From NCBI GenBank assembly GCA_018609785.1, contig JAHEOE010000069.1, positions 1 to 5,654 of the forward strand: a stretch of 5,654 bases of DNA. Reading direction: 5' to 3'. The DNA is from Minisyncoccota bacterium (GTDB lineage: Bacteria; Patescibacteriota; Minisyncoccia; SW-4-49-11). Made by a program: the position numbers and the translations under genes. Shown one piece after another: positions 1 through 5,495 of this stretch; the first letter of the stretch is position 1, and each line of letters begins with the position of its first letter. The notes under the pieces are model-generated. The model was not told the DNA's origin. It did not search any database and saw only the letters and a program-made list of their open reading frames with translations.

Positions 1-110
1 ATGAACGAATTTTGGGATAGGGTGTGGCCGTAGGCGTTAATGGCAGTGAATACGTCTCTGTCGCCTTCATAGAATTTCACCTTAAATAATTTTGAGATGG
101 TCTCTAAGTG
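1..110 (-). repeat. Intergenic repeat copy 1 (coding-like strand is minus)
   Basis: This stretch is homologous to 1978-2098 (inverted relative to it) and 4089-4207 (same orientation). Shared blocks, read on the + strand, are GAACGAATT, CCGTAGGCGTTAAT, CAGTGA.TAC and TTTTGAGAT. By hand alignment against copy 2, about 13 of the 81 bases from the LETISK codons to INAYG differ. Read on the minus strand it gives LETISK followed by KFYEGDRDVFTAINAYG. The repeat may begin left of the window. Its nature is unknown: it could be a small-gene family, a mini mobile element or a structured element. Confidence 0.8.
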
Positions 111-209
111 ACCGTCCAACTTTCGAGGGAAAGTGAGGTTTCGTCGATATACAGCATATTCATAGGAAATAACAGATTTTTGAGATGCGTTCCAGAGAGT
201 ATCTCTCAA
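1..209 (-). CDS. Possible small protein of the INAYG repeat family, partial at left edge
   Basis: On the minus strand the frame that contains the repeat core has no stop from about 284 down to position 1, some 94 codons, and runs off the window. No ATG lies in that stretch. TTG at 207-209 or TTG at 117-119 are the possible starts, and both are uncertain. The readable product includes ISYEYAVYRRNLTFPRKLDG, then LETISK and KFYEGDRDVFTAINAYG, and it has no cysteine and no hydrophobic segment. The core matches the translations of copies 2 and 3 with mostly conservative changes (K/R, D/N, F/L, V/L), which favours a coding origin. After INAYG the frame is shifted relative to copy 2, so it may be decayed. 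No known family is recognised. Its 5' part faces the pilin gene, so the two would be transcribed divergently. Confidence 0.25.
   Translation of the reverse strand, partial: MRDTLWNASQKSVISYEYAVYRRNLTFPRKLDGHLETISKLFKVKFYEGDRDVFTAINAYGHTLSQNSF
178..185 (+). repeat. TTTTGAGA box, second copy before the pilin gene
   Basis: The sequence TTTTTGAGATGC lies 88 bp downstream of the box in repeat copy 1 (90-97). On the minus strand it reads LERISK in one frame, resembling LETISK of the full repeats, so it may be a remnant of another repeat copy. A 5-bp hairpin GAGAG-TAT-CTCTC follows at 195-207. Confidence 0.5.
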
Positions 210-265
210 TGTGGATAACTCCCGAGGTAGAAAGGAGAGAAGAATTGAGATAGAATAAAAAATAT

Positions 266-1912
266 ATGAGAGACAAACAAGGCTTTACGACAATAGAATT
301 GTTAATCGTTATCGCGGTTATCGCCGTATTGGCGGCGGGGATTATCGCCGCGGTCCAACGGGCGCGCATACAGGCCCAAGACGGAGAGATCAAAAAGAAA
401 CTCAGTGAGTTGGAAAGCGCGCAGACTACGATAAAATCCGAAGGCGGAGGATATAAAGCGTACGATACCGAGTCCGGCTCTTTGGAAGACAGTCGGTTAC
501 AGGAAATCTCAGACGCTGTAAAACAGATTAACGGCGTGGGATTTGACGAAGACGACCTGATCGGTGCAAATAATACCGGCTACGGCGTGGTAACCCCGAC
601 CGTAACCGGGAACGGGGTTTTCTGTTTCAGTTCGAGAGAACAGGGGGTGCGGAGACTGTCCAATGGGTACGATGACGGGCTTGATTACGCTCAAGCTTTA
701 AAGAATCCGGGGAGCGGCCCCGCCTGGGACTGTCCGAGTGTGAGTTTTACGCCCGATGCCAATCCGGAGAATATCACTGCGAGTAATTTGGAAACTTCGT
801 ATGCTCGATTAACCGAAGCCAAGGAAAGCCAGGTATATGATCCGCAAAACTATAATAAAGAGATTAAAATCAAGTTGACAAGTAGTGAAGGAGGAGAAAT
901 TTGCAAAGCAGAAACGGGTACGGCATGTACCAGTGGGTGGACAAATTCCATTGAAGTCTCCCCCGATCCGGTTGCTGATAACTTTAAACTTCGTAATCCA
1001 ACTGTTAATTCACCGGGGAAGACGAAACATGACCTGGAAATTACAGAAATTTCAGGCAATGGCAGTACAGATACCAAATGGATTTTGAAAAGTAACTATG
1101 CCAGTTGTAAAAAGATTAAGAATGTGCGAGGGCATACCCAGACTGATGATCAGTATGCTATAAAACCGTCCGGGGTGTCAGATGCATTCCAAGTAAAATG
1201 CAATATGAGTAAAGACGGTGGTGGGTGGACGCGGATTAAGCCCTCCATGGCTCGCACTATTTTCAATGCGGAACCTGAATGGTTTAGTAGTAATCCGGGA
1301 ACGGAGAAAGGGTTTCTCGATGCCGATAATTACGGATTTGATTCCCAAACGGACAAAGCGTATTTTCAAGACTATGGAACCGGCGGGGTATGGAATGAAT
1401 CACCAGATGGAGATAAGGACGGACATACCGGTTTTTACGATATAGATCTCGGATTTGAATTTCAAGAGTTCTATTTGAAGGATTATGAAGTCATGTCCTG
1501 GGCTGGAAATGGGCCGCCGAGAGACAGTGCTTCAGACGGTAATGGTTGTTCCACTGATGATACTGATGGTATTGATGATATTGATGACACCTCCGAGTTT
1601 GCAAATTTTAACTGGATGAACGGACATCCGTGGGGAGTGGGTAATGAGGATCATGGAGATATTGCCTTTGGAACACCGGCGGATACGGGACCGGCAATGT
1701 CCCTTCGGAATCAAGGCGTGAGTACTCCTAATCCAGCAGAAGGTGCTCTTTTTCAGGGAGACAAAGTGACGACCGGCGAAGGTGTTCCGGACAGTAGTCA
1801 ACAGTTTTCTGTAAATACTTCCGATTCCACATTCCGTATAGGTGCTCATGAACAAGGCTGTCAAAAAGAGGGGTGGGTGCCATGGAATGAGGGGTATATA
1901 TACGTCCGTTAA
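266..1912 (+). CDS. Type IV prepilin-like surface protein with C-terminal fibrinogen-like GGGWT domain
   Basis: This is probably a pseudopilin or adhesin exported through a type IV pilus-like machinery, with its large C-terminal region outside the cell. Residues 1-6 (MRDKQG) form a short leader ending in Gly, followed by FTTIELLIVIAVIAVLA. That is a class III prepilin motif with cleavage expected after G6 and the conserved Glu at mature position 5 (E11). Residues 7-30 form the hydrophobic helix and about 31-58 a charged amphipathic continuation. From about residue 278 the protein matches the bacterial fibrinogen-like 'YCDxxxxGGGWW' pattern: SCKKIKN (C281), VKCNMSKDGGGWT (C312, G318-T322), and a C-terminal EGYIYVR. 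It has eight cysteines (120, 156, 213, 221, 281, 312, 428, 532), an even number suited to disulfides, and an Asp-rich stretch around 425-445 that may bind calcium. At 548 aa it is far longer than ordinary pilins (about 130-180 aa). The start is forced by an in-frame TAG at 251. No good SD sits at normal spacing; AAAGGAGA at 231-238 is too far away. The ligand is unknown. Confidence 0.85.
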   Translation: MRDKQGFTTIELLIVIAVIAVLAAGIIAAVQRARIQAQDGEIKKKLSELESAQTTIKSEGGGYKAYDTESGSLEDSRLQEISDAVKQINGVGFDEDDLIGANNTGYGVVTPTVTGNGVFCFSSREQGVRRLSNGYDDGLDYAQALKNPGSGPAWDCPSVSFTPDANPENITASNLETSYARLTEAKESQVYDPQNYNKEIKIKLTSSEGGEICKAETGTACTSGWTNSIEVSPDPVADNFKLRNPTVNSPGKTKHDLEITEISGNGSTDTKWILKSNYASCKKIKNVRGHTQTDDQYAIKPSGVSDAFQVKCNMSKDGGGWTRIKPSMARTIFNAEPEWFSSNPGTEKGFLDADNYGFDSQTDKAYFQDYGTGGVWNESPDGDKDGHTGFYDIDLGFEFQEFYLKDYEVMSWAGNGPPRDSASDGNGCSTDDTDGIDDIDDTSEFANFNWMNGHPWGVGNEDHGDIAFGTPADTGPAMSLRNQGVSTPNPAEGALFQGDKVTTGEGVPDSSQQFSVNTSDSTFRIGAHEQGCQKEGWVPWNEGYIYVR

Positions 1913-1932
1913 ATCTTAAACTTTTCAATTCG

Positions 1933-1948
1933 GGTACATGGGTACATG
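1933..1948 (+). repeat. Tandem 8-bp direct repeat GGTACATG x2
   Basis: Two exact adjacent copies of GGTACATG lie 20 bp after the pilin stop. The first contains the ATG of the 1938 ORF. It may be a slippage product; no function can be assigned. Confidence 0.6.
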
Positions 1949-2153
1949 GAAAGACAACAGAAAAGTGTTCATTATTACATTAGAGACTATCTCAAAAATA
2001 TTAAGATTGAAATTCTATAAAGGTAACAGAGATGTACTCACTGGCATTAACGCCTACGGTCGTCCACCTATACTCAAAATTCGTTCATACGCTATGTCAT
2101 ATTCACATGCAGATAATAGAGGGATCGAGGGAGTATTTTTGAGAATGCTCTAA
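1938..2153 (+). CDS. Small ORF containing the most intact INAYG repeat copy
   Basis: This is a 71-codon ORF with an ATG start and TAA stop. The product begins MGTWKDNRKVFIITLETISK and continues into KFYKGNRDVLTGINAYG, then RPPILKIRSYAMSYS and a 20-residue tail. No domain is recognised; it is basic in its first two thirds and has no signal peptide, membrane segment or cysteine. Support for coding comes from comparison. The core aligns with the minus-strand reading of 1-110 (19 of 27 residues identical, most others conservative) and of 4073-4186, and IRSY plus a following MS recurs in copy 3. Against it, there is no clear SD, copy 3 carries a frameshift upstream of the core, and the tail is frame-shifted in copy 1. 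It could be a small gene, a relic or a non-coding repeat. Its stop directly abuts the stop of the convergent gene at 2154. Confidence 0.35.
   Translation: MGTWKDNRKVFIITLETISKILRLKFYKGNRDVLTGINAYGRPPILKIRSYAMSYSHADNRGIEGVFLRML
1978..2098 (+). repeat. Intergenic repeat copy 2 (inverted relative to copies 1 and 3)
   Basis: The sequence from TTAGAGACTATCTCAAAA (1980-1997) to TCGTTCATACGCTATGTC (2081-2098) is the reverse complement of the copy 1 and copy 3 arrangement. With copy 3 it shares GACATAG.CG..TATGAACGAATT at the far end, and with copy 1 the stretch from TTAGAGAC to INAYG. It lies 66 bp after the pilin stop, so the pilin gene is bracketed by inverted copies. Confidence 0.8.
2131..2150. 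other. Small stem-loop with a TTTTGAGA box at the convergent gene junction
   Basis: GAGTATT (2131-2137) can pair with AATGCTC (2144-2150) around a 6-nt loop, with one G-T wobble. The box TTTTGAGA is at 2137-2144. It sits just before two back-to-back stop codons (TAA at 2151-2153 on +, TTA at 2154-2156 for the minus gene). It could act as a weak bidirectional terminator, but there is no U-tract. Confidence 0.3.
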
Positions 2154-2702
2154 TTAGTTCGTCGATATACGAATTTGAGAAGCGATCAAAGGTTGGTCGG
2201 TGATATCTTTTGACTGGCTGAACCGAATAGTTATAGTATCGTTTTTTCGTAAATCCTCAAAAGAAAGAGGCTGAACATTGCTGTTCTCTATAAGTTGTTC
2301 CTCTGATAGAGATTGATTTGTTGGAGAGGAATACGTCATCAACTCTATATTGGTTTTAGAGGTCACCTTGATTGTGATAGCAGAAGAGTCATTATTGGAT
2401 GACGAGTTTTTTATTGTAAAGGTCCTGGTTTCCGAATTGATATTGGTGATTTTCCCTTGGAGACTACTTTGTCGAGGAACTAAAGGTTCTTCATTCGATA
2501 TGGGAGACCGTTGACTTCGCTTTTCTATACCTGCGCTTTCTCCATTTTGTTGTTTGGGCTTATTCGAGGACAGAGATTCTCTATTGTTCCACGGCTTGGA
2601 ATTTACCAGAATCATCCCTCCGATGAAAGAGACGAAGATGACGAAGCCGATACCGCTCCCCCAAAGTATCTGATGATTTTTGATATGTGTTTTTAAGTCC
2701 AT
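2154..2702 (-). CDS. Single-pass membrane protein with DUF5666-like C-terminal domain
   Basis: The protein has 182 aa. Residues 1-11 are short and basic, and 12-33 (LWGSGIGFVIFVSFIGGMIL) form one hydrophobic segment, most likely an uncleaved membrane anchor with the rest outside. Residues 35-80 are a low-complexity Ser/Asn/Gln/Lys linker. From 82 to the end there is a beta-rich pattern: GKITNINSETRTFTIK, then ITIKVTSKTNIEL, SFEDLRKNDTITIRF and a closing IASQIRI. This matches the general layout of DUF5666 (G-x-V...T-x-I...L-x-x-G-D-x-V...A-x-x-I), an OB-like domain of unknown function often seen in cell-envelope proteins. The family assignment is by pattern and moderate. The gene is transcribed alone, divergently from ribE. 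Its start has no SD upstream, but a TATAAT box lies 27 bp upstream. Confidence 0.7.
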   Translation of the reverse strand: MDLKTHIKNHQILWGSGIGFVIFVSFIGGMILVNSKPWNNRESLSSNKPKQQNGESAGIEKRSQRSPISNEEPLVPRQSSLQGKITNINSETRTFTIKNSSSNNDSSAITIKVTSKTNIELMTYSSPTNQSLSEEQLIENSNVQPLSFEDLRKNDTITIRFSQSKDITDQPLIASQIRISTN

Positions 2703-2729
2703 AGGTTACATTAAGTTATGGTTTGGGGT

Positions 2730-2735
2730 ATTATA
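2730..2735 (-). promoter_or_regulatory. Candidate -10 box (TATAAT) for the minus-strand membrane protein gene
   Basis: The reverse complement reads a perfect TATAAT, ending 27 bp before the ATG at 2702. No convincing -35 is seen at the expected distance. The overlapping + strand sequence TATTAT (2729-2734) could serve a weak divergent promoter for ribE. Confidence 0.4.
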
Positions 2736-2769
2736 TCGTGTTTGGAAGACTCAGGCTAGATTGTGGGTA

Positions 2770-2784
2770 GAGACCGTCTCAAAA
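2770..2784 (-). repeat. TTTTGAGA box within an 11-bp palindrome between divergent genes
   Basis: GAGACCGTCTC at 2770-2780 is a 5-1-5 perfect inverted repeat followed by AAAA. The minus strand reads TTTTGAGACGGTCTC, against TTTTGAGATGGTCTC in copy 1. In frame 2761 the + strand reads VETVSK then a stop, resembling LETISK of the repeats. It lies between the divergent membrane-protein gene and ribE, where an operator would be expected. It may equally be a repeat remnant. Confidence 0.45.
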
Positions 2785-2849
2785 TGAGAACAAACGGTTG
2801 GAATAATAAGAACAGGTGTGCTATCTTGAAAGAAAGTTTAAAAAATCCT

Positions 2850-3458
2850 ATGTTTACCGGGATTATACGTGGCACGGCCCGAATTACACATATTGCCGAA
2901 GCAGATGGAGGTCGGGATATGGAAATGAACCTTGCTGACACCGTGGGAGATCTGTATGAAGGGCAGAGTGTAGCAATTGATGGGGTGTGTTTGACCGTGG
3001 CCGAGGTTGATACGCCGCGAGTGCGTTTCCGTGTGATGAACGAGAGTCTTTCCAAAACCACGTTGGAGATCAAAGAAACCGGAGATCTCGTAAATATCGA
3101 GCCATCTTTGACCGGAGAAGACGAACTGGGCGGGCACTTTGTCTACGGGCATGTAGATGATATCGGCCGGATAGAAACCATTGAACAAGATGGAGATACG
3201 CATTATGTGACTATGGCTGTTTCCGAAGAGTTTCGGCAATACTTGGTGCCGCAAGGAGCGGTGGCAATTGATGGGATCAGCCTGACTGTGGCACGTCTGA
3301 CGGATACTGCTATGACTATATCAATTATTCCGTATACGTGGGAGATAACCAATTTCCATGACAAAGCGGAAGGTGAGTATGTCAATCTGGAAGCGGACAT
3401 GATTATGAAGGGAGTGGTGACCTATGCCCGGCGGTATTTAGAAAACAAAAAGGTGTAG
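2850..3458 (+). CDS. ribE: Riboflavin synthase, alpha chain
   Basis: The enzyme converts two 6,7-dimethyl-8-ribityllumazine molecules into riboflavin and a pyrimidinedione, the last step of riboflavin synthesis, in the cytosol. The 202-aa product has the usual length and two tandem lumazine-binding repeats, about residues 1-96 and 97-195. The first begins MFTGII and carries VAIDGVCLTV; the second begins GHFVYGHVD and carries VAIDGISLTV. The family's key positions are present: F2, C47, H97/H101, S144 and D183 (in NLEAD). The start at 2850 is chosen because MFTGI is the near-universal N-terminus. The frame extends upstream to a GTG at 2763, but those 29 residues have no family counterpart and cross a repeat box. 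No clear SD is visible. It is the first gene of a probable pair with the exonuclease 3 bp downstream. No other rib genes and no recognisable FMN riboswitch are in the window. Confidence 0.95.
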   Translation: MFTGIIRGTARITHIAEADGGRDMEMNLADTVGDLYEGQSVAIDGVCLTVAEVDTPRVRFRVMNESLSKTTLEIKETGDLVNIEPSLTGEDELGGHFVYGHVDDIGRIETIEQDGDTHYVTMAVSEEFRQYLVPQGAVAIDGISLTVARLTDTAMTISIIPYTWEITNFHDKAEGEYVNLEADMIMKGVVTYARRYLENKKV

Positions 3459-3461
3459 TAT

Positions 3462-4049
3462 ATGGAGGACATGCCCAACATTTTGGTGTATGATATTGAA
3501 ACCGTAGGAGAAATGGGGCCCAATTTCGTGGAAAATATGGATCTGACCATCGCGGGGGTGTATTCGTATCGGCGTGATGAATATGTGGGATATACTCCGG
3601 ATGATGCGGAAGATATGAATGAAGAATTCAAAAAGGCCGACCTTTTGGTGGGGTATAACAGTGAGCACTTTGACGCGCCGATTCTCAATAAGTACATGTC
3701 GTTTGATCTGACGGCCGTGCCTTCTCTTGATTTACTTACATACGTGCGCGCTCAGACCGGACGACGGATTAAATTGGATAGTATCGCCGGGGCCACACTT
3801 AGTGAGTATAAATCCGGGAGCGGCGCTGAAGCTATGGACTTGTATCGGGAAGGGCGATGGCAAGAACTGCGTAAATATTGTTTGGATGATGTCAAAATAA
3901 CCAAAGACGTGTTTGATTTTGCGTGGAATAATCGGTATTTGGCCTATACTTCCAAAGACGGGTGGTTGCGGTTAAAAGTTCCCGTTTCGTTTGACGTGGA
4001 TGAAGTCATTGCTTCTCAGAAGCGACAGATTCAGTATCGGTTTTTGTAG
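3462..4049 (+). CDS. RNase H-like 3'-5' exonuclease (PolB exonuclease-related, RNase_H_2 type)
   Basis: This is a predicted metal-dependent nuclease acting on nucleic acid 3' ends; its real substrate is unknown. The 195-aa product carries the DEDD signature: ExoI VYDIET (D11, E13), ExoII VGYNSEHFDAPIL (N66, F70, D71) and ExoIII YCLDDVKIT (Y139, D143). The Y-x3-D spacing fits the DEDDy/PolB subtype. SLDLL (D90) and LDSIAGATL (106-113) are also typical of this family. No polymerase or helicase domain is attached, so it is a stand-alone nuclease. ATG 3462 is preferred because AAAAAGGTG, at the end of ribE, gives a good SD at about 8 bp. ATG 3471 (MPNILVYDIE) would have GGAGG only 1 bp away. With a 3-bp gap after ribE it is probably co-transcribed, and no functional link to riboflavin is evident. 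Confidence 0.85.
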   Translation: MEDMPNILVYDIETVGEMGPNFVENMDLTIAGVYSYRRDEYVGYTPDDAEDMNEEFKKADLLVGYNSEHFDAPILNKYMSFDLTAVPSLDLLTYVRAQTGRRIKLDSIAGATLSEYKSGSGAEAMDLYREGRWQELRKYCLDDVKITKDVFDFAWNNRYLAYTSKDGWLRLKVPVSFDVDEVIASQKRQIQYRFL

Positions 4050-4072
4050 AGGGTTTCTCAGAATTATGAAGG

Positions 4073-4186
4073 TTAGAAATATATAAAGGACATAGACGTG
4101 TATGAACGAATTATGGGCAGGCCGTAGGCGTTAATATCAGTGAATACGTTTCGGTTTCCTTCATATACGTATGATAGAGAGTTCAT
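4073..4186 (-). pseudogene. INAYG-family short ORF in repeat copy 3, probably decayed
   Basis: This minus-strand frame of 37 residues runs from ATG (4184-4186) to TAA (4073-4075). It begins MNSLSYVYEGNR, has the core YVYEGNRNVFTDINAYG and ends with IIRSY then TSMSF, which parallels IRSYAMSY in copy 2. The upstream LETISK-equivalent (ATCTCAAAA at 4194-4202, read on minus) is out of frame and followed by a TGA. Compared with copies 1 and 2 there is an indel of roughly a dozen bases just before the core. The protein-level match to two other loci is clear, but this copy looks broken. Confidence 0.35.
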
Positions 4187-4207
4187 AAGAATATTTTTGA
4201 GATGATA
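4089..4207 (-). repeat. Intergenic repeat copy 3 (coding-like strand is minus)
   Basis: It shares GACATAG, TATGAACGAATT, GGCCGTAGGCGTTAAT, CAGTGAATACGT and TATTTTTGAGAT with copies 1 and 2, in the same orientation as copy 1. It has an insertion (around 4164-4178) relative to the others. It lies 40 bp after the exonuclease stop and upstream of the carboxypeptidase gene. The surrounding 4050-4485 stretch contains no conventional gene: only this repeat, the stem-loop at 4229-4315, another TTTTGAGA box and the dacA promoter. Confidence 0.8.
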
Positions 4208-4228
4208 CTTCTACAAAGTTATCATTTC

Positions 4229-4315
4229 ATCTCGAGGTACGGCTCATATTCACTTCACAACGCCGATCCTACCCATAGCCTAACGGTTCCGTTCATATGA
4301 ACCGTACCCCGAGAT
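4229..4315 (-). repeat. Inverted repeat with 21-nt arms forming a long stem-loop, favoured in minus-strand RNA
   Basis: The arms are 4229-4249 (begins ATCTCGAGGTACGG) and 4295-4315 (ends CCGTACCCCGAGAT), separated by 45 nt. Nineteen of 21 positions are complementary. The two exceptions are A-C mismatches on the + strand but become G-U wobbles in RNA copied from the minus strand, so that RNA could form 21 continuous pairs. A competing inner hairpin ACGGTTC...GAACCGT (4283-4305) overlaps the right arm. It may be part of the repeat element, a small RNA or an attenuator-like structure; function unknown. Confidence 0.6.
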
Positions 4316-4333
4316 AGATATTGAGTATAAAAA

Positions 4334-4341
4334 TTTTGAGA
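4334..4341 (+). repeat. TTTTGAGA box, second copy before the carboxypeptidase gene
   Basis: AATTTTGAGATGGC follows the long stem-loop, 139 bp after the box of repeat copy 3 (4195-4202). On the minus strand it reads LKAISKFLY, resembling the LETISK segment. It repeats the arrangement of two boxes seen before the pilin gene. Confidence 0.5.
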
Positions 4342-4415
4342 TGGCTTTTAGAAGATATAGTTCCAACCTGAAGCTGAAACGTTTGGGAAAGACTTCTAGC
4401 CTTCCCGGTGTTTGC

Positions 4416-4455
4416 TTGCCTCTTGCTCCCTCTTTTGCGTATAATATGATATAAT
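4416..4455 (+). promoter_or_regulatory. Candidate promoter of the carboxypeptidase gene
   Basis: There are two perfect TATAAT hexamers, at 4440-4445 and 4450-4455. The first has TTGCCT (4416-4421) 18 bp upstream as a partial -35. Transcription would begin about 20-30 bp before the ATG at 4486. This is the strongest sigma-70-like signal seen in the window. Confidence 0.5.
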
Positions 4456-4485
4456 TTCTTCCAACGAATCTAAGAATAAAAACCG

Positions 4486-5490
4486 ATGAAACGAAACGTT
4501 TGGATATTTGCGGGCCTGATATTTCTGGGTGGCGTGATAGCCACGGGGCAAGCGGGGGCGTTTATAAGCGGTATCCAGGGAAAAGAGCCGGGGATAACCG
4601 ATTCGAAATCTCCGTTGGCGTATCTTCATAATCAGTATATGGCGTTGGATGAGTCTTCTTCTCAAGAGAAAGGAGAGATTCAAGAACGAATGAATCACAT
4701 CAAACCCTTTGAGAAGGTAGCCGGTGAGCAAAAGGCCCCGGATATTACGGCGGATACCGCGCTGGTTATGGATTTGGACACTAAGCAGATGCTTTATCAA
4801 AAACGTCCGTATCAAACGCACAAAATCGCCAGTATTACCAAATTAATGACCGCAATGCTTATTCTTGACCAATATGAGTATGGTTCGCGTACCGAACTTA
4901 CCATGAACAAGTCGGCCTTTCGAGCGTATGGCGGAAATTATATTCGTCCGGGCGATACATTGAGCGTAGAGGAACTTTTGCACGCGGTTTTGATGTCTTC
5001 CAGCAATGACGCTGCGGCTCGATTGGCGCAGCGTTTCGGCGGTGAGAAGGGCGAGGTAGGGTTTGTACAAGATATGAATGCCAAAGCGGAAGAACTCGGA
5101 CTGTATAAAACACGGTTTGCCAATGCGCACGGGCTGAATTCCGAAACCCAAGAACAATACAGTACCGCCTTTGATGTTATGCAAATGGGGCGCCATATGT
5201 ATGAAGAATATCCCACATTGGGAAAAATTCTTGGGGTGGAAAAGACCCAATTAACCACTACTGACGGACGAGACATTCCCATTGCCAACATTAACAAGCT
5301 TCTGGGTAAACTCAACACTGAGGCAGGGAAAACCGGATATACCGACGTAGCGGGTGAGACTTTCTTTACCGTCACCGAAATTGACGGGCGTGACGTAGGG
5401 GTGGTGGTACTGGGGTCGGCCATCGGCAAACGGTTCATAGACACGCGTGAGCTTATCGAATGGACGCGCGAGAACTACAAAACTGAATAA
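4486..5490 (+). CDS. D-alanyl-D-alanine carboxypeptidase (peptidase S11, low-molecular-weight PBP)
   Basis: This serine enzyme removes the terminal D-Ala from peptidoglycan pentapeptides outside the cytoplasmic membrane and so limits cross-linking. The 334-aa product has an N-terminal basic and hydrophobic segment (residues 1-25, a signal peptide or anchor), then a polar stretch to about 85. The catalytic domain shows all three penicillin-binding motifs: S116-I-T-K119, S172-S-N174 and K282-T-G284. [13 protein letters not shown] (94-106) and [18 protein letters not shown] (152-169) are typical of the DacA/DacF family. The C-terminal beta domain of E. coli PBP5 and its membrane helix are absent, so anchoring would rely on the N-terminus. 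The ATG has no SD (GAATAAAAACCG precedes it) but lies just downstream of a TATAAT pair. parA follows after 5 bp, suggesting one transcript. It implies the cell makes its own peptidoglycan. Confidence 0.93.
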   Translation: MKRNVWIFAGLIFLGGVIATGQAGAFISGIQGKEPGITDSKSPLAYLHNQYMALDESSSQEKGEIQERMNHIKPFEKVAGEQKAPDITADTALVMDLDTKQMLYQKRPYQTHKIASITKLMTAMLILDQYEYGSRTELTMNKSAFRAYGGNYIRPGDTLSVEELLHAVLMSSSNDAAARLAQRFGGEKGEVGFVQDMNAKAEELGLYKTRFANAHGLNSETQEQYSTAFDVMQMGRHMYEEYPTLGKILGVEKTQLTTTDGRDIPIANINKLLGKLNTEAGKTGYTDVAGETFFTVTEIDGRDVGVVVLGSAIGKRFIDTRELIEWTRENYKTE

Positions 5491-5495
5491 CGAAT

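Noticed and set aside
160..393. 77-codon minus-strand ORF overlapping the pilin start
   Set aside because: Most of it is antisense to the clear prepilin signal sequence. Only its last residues (LERISK) are of interest, as a possible repeat remnant.
2763..2849. GTG-initiated N-terminal extension of riboflavin synthase
   Set aside because: The 29 extra residues have no match to the family, whose N-terminus is MFTGI, and they run through a palindromic intergenic box.
2703..2849. FMN riboswitch upstream of ribE
   Set aside because: I could not find the conserved RFN segments, and the space is short and occupied by promoters and the palindrome.
4278..4305. GCCTAAC resembling an integron attC core site
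   Set aside because: Only a single half-site fits. There is no matching GTTRRRY partner in the right place, and the three repeats do not show the attC layout.
4050..4320. CRISPR array or tandem repeat array
   Set aside because: The repeats are dispersed over kilobases, diverged and in both orientations, with no regular spacers.
4396..4821. 141-codon minus-strand ORF over the carboxypeptidase start
   Set aside because: It is antisense to a well-supported enzyme and has no recognisable domain.
4938..5444. 168-codon minus-strand ORF inside the carboxypeptidase gene
   Set aside because: It is a shadow frame of the catalytic domain with low-complexity Ser/Pro content.
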